Below are positions 5,431 to 9,009 of a stretch of 9,009 nucleotides of DNA, in pieces. Below the pieces are notes generated by a model. That model saw only the letters and a list, made by a program, of their open reading frames with translations. It was not told the origin of the DNA and did not search any database. The stretch spans positions 1 to 9,009 of the forward strand of contig JAVBLQ010000139.1 of NCBI GenBank assembly GCA_031553435.1, given 5' to 3'. How positions within the stretch are numbered: the first letter of the stretch is position 1; every line of letters starts with the position of its first letter. A program made the translations under genes and the position numbers. The stretch comes from JAVBLQ01 sp031553435 (lineage in GTDB: Bacteria > Bacteroidota > Bacteroidia > Bacteroidales > Azobacteroidaceae).

Positions 5431-8331
5431 ATGGTTATGAAACATTTCTATCTACCCACGATCATTTGCTTTGGGTTTTTCGCCACAGTAATGGCGCAAA
5501 TCCCATCTGCGATTGCGCCCGAGTATTCCTACAAGCATTATACAACAGAAGACGGATTACCCAGTGTATTGAATCAACGCATACACCAGGATAAACAGGG
5601 ATTTATCTGGATTGCAAGTACAGCAGGTCTGTCTCGTTTTGACGGGTTCGAATTCAAGGTTTTTCTGAAAGGACAATTTGCCAATCTGTATCATCTGGAT
5701 CAGGATGAAAAAGGAAATATCAGGGCTTTTTCGAATGAATACATGTATGTTATTGATCCGAAGGCAGACACCTTGCGAAAAACTGTATTATCCGAAGATT
5801 ATTTTTTAACAGTGCGCAGTTCTAAAGCATTGCCCAATGGATATGGGATTTTTTACAAGAAGAACGAAACTGAAAATGTATTTTGTACGATTCGTGATAC
5901 AGGGATTGTTAAATTGATAAAACACGATGACCTTGATAAACTAAACGACCGGCACAAAGTATTTTATGACAAACAAAAAAAATATTTGTATATTCCGTTG
6001 GATGAAGGAATCAGCGTTATTTCTCCCCAAGGCCGCATTGCATTCCATAAAGGGGTCAGAGCCATGTGTTTCCTTCAATACAAAAATGCCTTGTGGACCA
6101 TTGCTTCCGATGGTTTATACCGGCTGGAAAAAGATGGATTTCATTTAGTCATACCAAACTCTATCGATCAATCTACAGGAGAGGTCATTGCCCATACAGA
6201 TGCGGGAGGAGCTCTATTGTTCAAAGACTATAATACAATTTATCGTTATTCAGATAATCGGGTTGAAAAAATTTTTACAGCGAATGCCATTACCGATTTT
6301 ATGGTTGACAGTGAAGGTAATATCTGGGTAACAACCTATCAGGGAGTCTATAACCTGTTTCGACTGCAATTCCGGAATTATGTGTTATCCGACAAGACAG
6401 ATGTGGTAAGGTGCGTGGTACATCAAGCATCGGACGACAAAATCCTGGCCGGCACATTGAATGGTAATCTATTCGAAATATCCGGAAGAAAAATAAAACA
6501 GCTACATTATCCTCCCAATCCATATGACGCCGCTTTTTTTGATGCTTATGGAACTGTTTTAAATCATACTGTTTATTTGCCCGGACCGGGTGATTTATTA
6601 CAGGTGGAAAATGGAAAACTCCGATGGCTTTTATTGCCGTTTCATGATCCGTATTTTTTTGTGAGTCCATTGCCTGACGGAAATCTGCTGGCCGGAGGAG
6701 ATACCCGTCTGTTCAGAGTCTCGCCCGAAGGAAAAGTATGGAAAGAATTCAATCAGAAACAATTAAAACAACGTATTTATGCCAAACCTTGTGTGGACAA
6801 AGCGGGTAAAATCTGGTTAGGAGGAGTTTACGGCGTCTGTATTATGGAGAATGACTCTGTTGAAAAAACATTTTTTAACAAAGAGACTCGGTTGTGCAGG
6901 GTAATGAATAACGACCGGGAAAAGAATATTTGGTTTGCCTCGGAAAACAGACTATTCAAATCAGAGAAAGATTCCATACAGTTAGTGAAACTGTTGAATA
7001 ATATTATTACAGGGATTTATTTTACCCGCAAAAACCGGATGATAATCACTACTTTGGACGGCATCTGTATTTTTGACAAAGAAAGAAATCATTCCGTTTT
7101 TTACAATCATCAAAACGGGTACACCGGAATTGAACCTGCCCGGTCTGAAATGGCAGAAGATCAGGAGGGAAATATCTGGTTGCCTTCTGTAGAGAGTTTG
7201 GTATGCTTCAACCCGGATAAACTGCTCTATCAGCAACCCAAACCTTTGTTGCACCTGCTTTCGGTTTCTTCTTCGAAAGATAACATCAATTGGAGTAAAA
7301 AAGATACCGTTGCTTTGTCTCTGAATTACAAACAAAACGATATCCGTTTCAGTTACATCGGACTGTCCTATTCGTCAGCGCAAAATGTACGATACCAATA
7401 CCGCTTGACCGGATTTCAGGATGCATGGTCGAATCCTGTCTCCGAAAGGGAGGTCACATTCAACAACCTGTCCCCGGGAAAATACCAATTCCAATTGAAA
7501 GCCAATGCAGGAACAGATGATACGGAAACCGGGATACAAACATTTTCCTTTGAAATTAAGCCCGCTTTCTGGCAGACCTGGGTTTTCAGGATTATTTTCG
7601 GAATCCTGATAATCGGATTAACCGGATGGTGTATTTTCGTTTACCTGAAAAAGAAACATGAGAAAGAAATCCGGAAAGCCAACCGGGAAAAAGAAATGAA
7701 TGAATTGCGGGTACAATCCATACGGCTTAAATCCATTCCTCATTTCAACTCCAATGTTTTGGCCGGAATTGAATACCTGATTCTGAAAAATAATAGGGAA
7801 GATGCCAACCGTTTGTTGTCGGTTTATTCAATTTTTACAAATAAAACACTGCATGAGATTGATAAAGCCCAACGGAGTCTGAAAGACGAGGTGGATTATA
7901 CACTTCTTTATCTGAAACTGGAAAAGATGAGATATGGAGATAAACTTGCGTACGAAATCCATGTCGATGAAGCGGTCGATGCCTTAGTTATGATTCCCAA
8001 TATGGTGTTGCACACGTATGCCGAAAATGCCATTAAACATGGCATCCGGGGGAAGAATGTTCCGGGCAAAGTGACGATTCATGTGAAGAACCAGGATGCA
8101 GGAATCAGGATCTGCGTAGAAGACAATGGCATCGGACGGAAAGCAGCCCGTTCACGTAATCCGGAAAGGAAAGGACAAGGATTGCAAATCCTGTTGAGAC
8201 AGATTGAACTTTATAATCAGCAGAATAAGGAAAAAATCATACAAGCTGTAACAGATCTGTTGGATGCCGACGAAAATCCTGCAGGAACTAGGTTTGAGCT
8301 TTATGTGCCCTACTGTTATCAATATTTATAA
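5431..8331 (+). CDS. Periplasmic beta-propeller sensor histidine kinase (Reg_prop, Y_Y_Y, LytS-like kinase)
   Basis: This 966-residue inner-membrane sensor starts at the ATG at 5431 or at the next one, 5437, which gives a more typical MKHFYLP start; the signal peptide ends near VMAQ. Residues about 35-620 form a periplasmic beta-propeller of Reg_prop repeats (KHYTTEDGLPS, FIWIASTAGLSRFDG at 58-72, NIWVTTYQGVY, KIWLGGVYGV, NIWFAS, NIWLPS). A Y_Y_Y domain spans about 631-710 and one membrane helix about 717-739 (WVFRIIFGILIIGLTGW). The cytoplasmic kinase is of the His_kinase/LytS type (PF06580): presumed phospho-acceptor His771 in IPHFNSNVL, N-box Asn866 in AENAIKHG, G-box Asp898 in EDNGIGR, then GTRFELYVP. 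It lacks the receiver and AraC domains of Bacteroides hybrid HTCS sensors and would instead phosphorylate the LytTR regulator 9 bp downstream. The ligand is unknown. Confidence 0.93.
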   Translation: MVMKHFYLPTIICFGFFATVMAQIPSAIAPEYSYKHYTTEDGLPSVLNQRIHQDKQGFIWIASTAGLSRFDGFEFKVFLKGQFANLYHLDQDEKGNIRAFSNEYMYVIDPKADTLRKTVLSEDYFLTVRSSKALPNGYGIFYKKNETENVFCTIRDTGIVKLIKHDDLDKLNDRHKVFYDKQKKYLYIPLDEGISVISPQGRIAFHKGVRAMCFLQYKNALWTIASDGLYRLEKDGFHLVIPNSIDQSTGEVIAHTDAGGALLFKDYNTIYRYSDNRVEKIFTANAITDFMVDSEGNIWVTTYQGVYNLFRLQFRNYVLSDKTDVVRCVVHQASDDKILAGTLNGNLFEISGRKIKQLHYPPNPYDAAFFDAYGTVLNHTVYLPGPGDLLQVENGKLRWLLLPFHDPYFFVSPLPDGNLLAGGDTRLFRVSPEGKVWKEFNQKQLKQRIYAKPCVDKAGKIWLGGVYGVCIMENDSVEKTFFNKETRLCRVMNNDREKNIWFASENRLFKSEKDSIQLVKLLNNIITGIYFTRKNRMIITTLDGICIFDKERNHSVFYNHQNGYTGIEPARSEMAEDQEGNIWLPSVESLVCFNPDKLLYQQPKPLLHLLSVSSSKDNINWSKKDTVALSLNYKQNDIRFSYIGLSYSSAQNVRYQYRLTGFQDAWSNPVSEREVTFNNLSPGKYQFQLKANAGTDDTETGIQTFSFEIKPAFWQTWVFRIIFGILIIGLTGWCIFVYLKKKHEKEIRKANREKEMNELRVQSIRLKSIPHFNSNVLAGIEYLILKNNREDANRLLSVYSIFTNKTLHEIDKAQRSLKDEVDYTLLYLKLEKMRYGDKLAYEIHVDEAVDALVMIPNMVLHTYAENAIKHGIRGKNVPGKVTIHVKNQDAGIRICVEDNGIGRKAARSRNPERKGQGLQILLRQIELYNQQNKEKIIQAVTDLLDADENPAGTRFELYVPYCYQYL

Positions 8332-8340
8332 CATACTACT

Positions 8341-9009
8341 ATGAACAACCAGATAACAGCAATCATTGTTGAAGATGAGGAGTTCCCACGTCTCTCATTG
8401 ATGGAAAAATTAAAAATATATCATCCGGGAATTCAGGTCATCGATGCCTGTGATAATTGTGATACGACACTGGAAAGTATTCTTAACAACCGTCCGGATA
8501 TTCTTTTTCTGGATATTGAACTTCCTGAAAAAAATGCTTTGTGGTTATTGGAAAAGTTGAAAGAAATATCCAGTCTCCCATTGCCTTATATTATTTTTAC
8601 TACAGCCTTTAATGATTCTGACTATTTGTTGAAAGCTATTAAACTGGAAGCTGTCGACTATCTTTTGAAGCCGGTTGCATTGGATGAACTGACAAAGGCA
8701 ATACAAAAAGTAGAAAAAAAGATCAATGAAAAAAATAAAAACAATGGAGAGGAAGCAGAAAGGATATTTACATTTAAAACCCTGAATGCCATTCTCAAAG
8801 TCAGAGAATCGGAACTTGTTTATTTTGAAGCAGATGGTTATTGTTGTAACGTTTATTTCTCCAATCGTACAACCGAACTTATTTTTGATCACTTGGGAAG
8901 CGTGGAAAAACAGGTCTGTAATGAAAAAATGATTCGGGCAGGGCGTAAATATATCATCAATGGTCAATATCTATTCAAACTGGATGTCAAAAACAAAAAA
9001 TGTTATTTC
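8341..9009 (+). CDS. LytTR-family response regulator, 3' end cut by the window
   Basis: The frame is open from ATG 8341 to the last base (223 residues visible) without a stop. Residues 1-125 are a receiver domain with the acidic pair Glu11/Asp12 (VEDEE), phospho-acceptor Asp58 in LFLDIELP, Thr87/Thr88 in FTTAF and Lys110 in YLLKPV. After a Lys/Glu-rich linker (about 125-140), residues 141-223 form a LytTR DNA-binding domain (RIFTFKTLNAILKV, ELVYFEADGYCCNVYF, GRKYIINGQYLFKL); only the final residues should be missing. It starts 9 bp after the kinase stop, so the two are almost certainly co-transcribed and form a cognate pair. LytTR proteins bind paired sites upstream of their targets; likely targets include their own operon or the divergent surface cluster, which is inference. 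No Shine-Dalgarno sequence is visible, as is usual in this phylum. Confidence 0.93.
   Translation, partial: MNNQITAIIVEDEEFPRLSLMEKLKIYHPGIQVIDACDNCDTTLESILNNRPDILFLDIELPEKNALWLLEKLKEISSLPLPYIIFTTAFNDSDYLLKAIKLEAVDYLLKPVALDELTKAIQKVEKKINEKNKNNGEEAERIFTFKTLNAILKVRESELVYFEADGYCCNVYFSNRTTELIFDHLGSVEKQVCNEKMIRAGRKYIINGQYLFKLDVKNKKCYF

Noticed and set aside
8545..8967. Minus-strand 140-residue open frame
   Set aside because: It is antisense to the LytTR response regulator, whose receiver and DNA-binding motifs are complete on the plus strand; the Phe/Cys-rich product is a shadow.

Overview
The window looks like chromosomal DNA of a Bacteroidota species, most likely order Bacteroidales. Three things point there: C-terminal type IX secretion (T9SS) sorting domains with PNP and (I/V)SHLxxGxYFLQ signatures, promoter-like TAnnTTTG boxes instead of E. 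coli -10 boxes, and a periplasmic beta-propeller/Y_Y_Y sensor kinase followed by a LytTR response regulator. Shine-Dalgarno sequences are weak or absent and stops are almost all TAA. Genus cannot be fixed from the sequence alone.

Layout. Positions 1-480 (+) hold the 3' end of a surface or secreted protein with a fibronectin-III tail and a DUF1566/FISUMP-type C-type-lectin-like C-terminus. Positions 481-1137 have no credible gene. They hold stem-loops, a 21-bp direct repeat, a 23-bp minisatellite (7 full copies plus a partial one) and a 16-bp perfect inverted repeat enclosing the minisatellite. Positions 1138-5215 are on the minus strand and read leftwards from about 5250: a very small lipoprotein ORF broken by an in-frame TAG (5027-5215), a BspA-type leucine-rich-repeat protein that stops early (3961-4980) with an out-of-frame T9SS-domain remnant just beyond it (3849-3968), and a large intact mosaic T9SS cargo protein (1138-3756). 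Positions 5431-9009 are on the plus strand: a 966-residue sensor kinase and, 9 bp downstream, a LytTR response regulator that runs off the window end.

How it may work together. The 215-bp intergenic region 5216-5430 separates two divergent units, each with a Bacteroidota-like promoter box about 30-36 bp from its first ATG. The kinase/regulator pair is complete in its visible catalytic residues and could control the divergent surface-protein cluster, but that rests on position only. Two of the three divergent genes appear damaged, so the cluster may be decaying, while the GLUG-repeat protein and the two-component system appear intact. No CRISPR array, rRNA, tRNA, transposase or convincing new defence system was seen.
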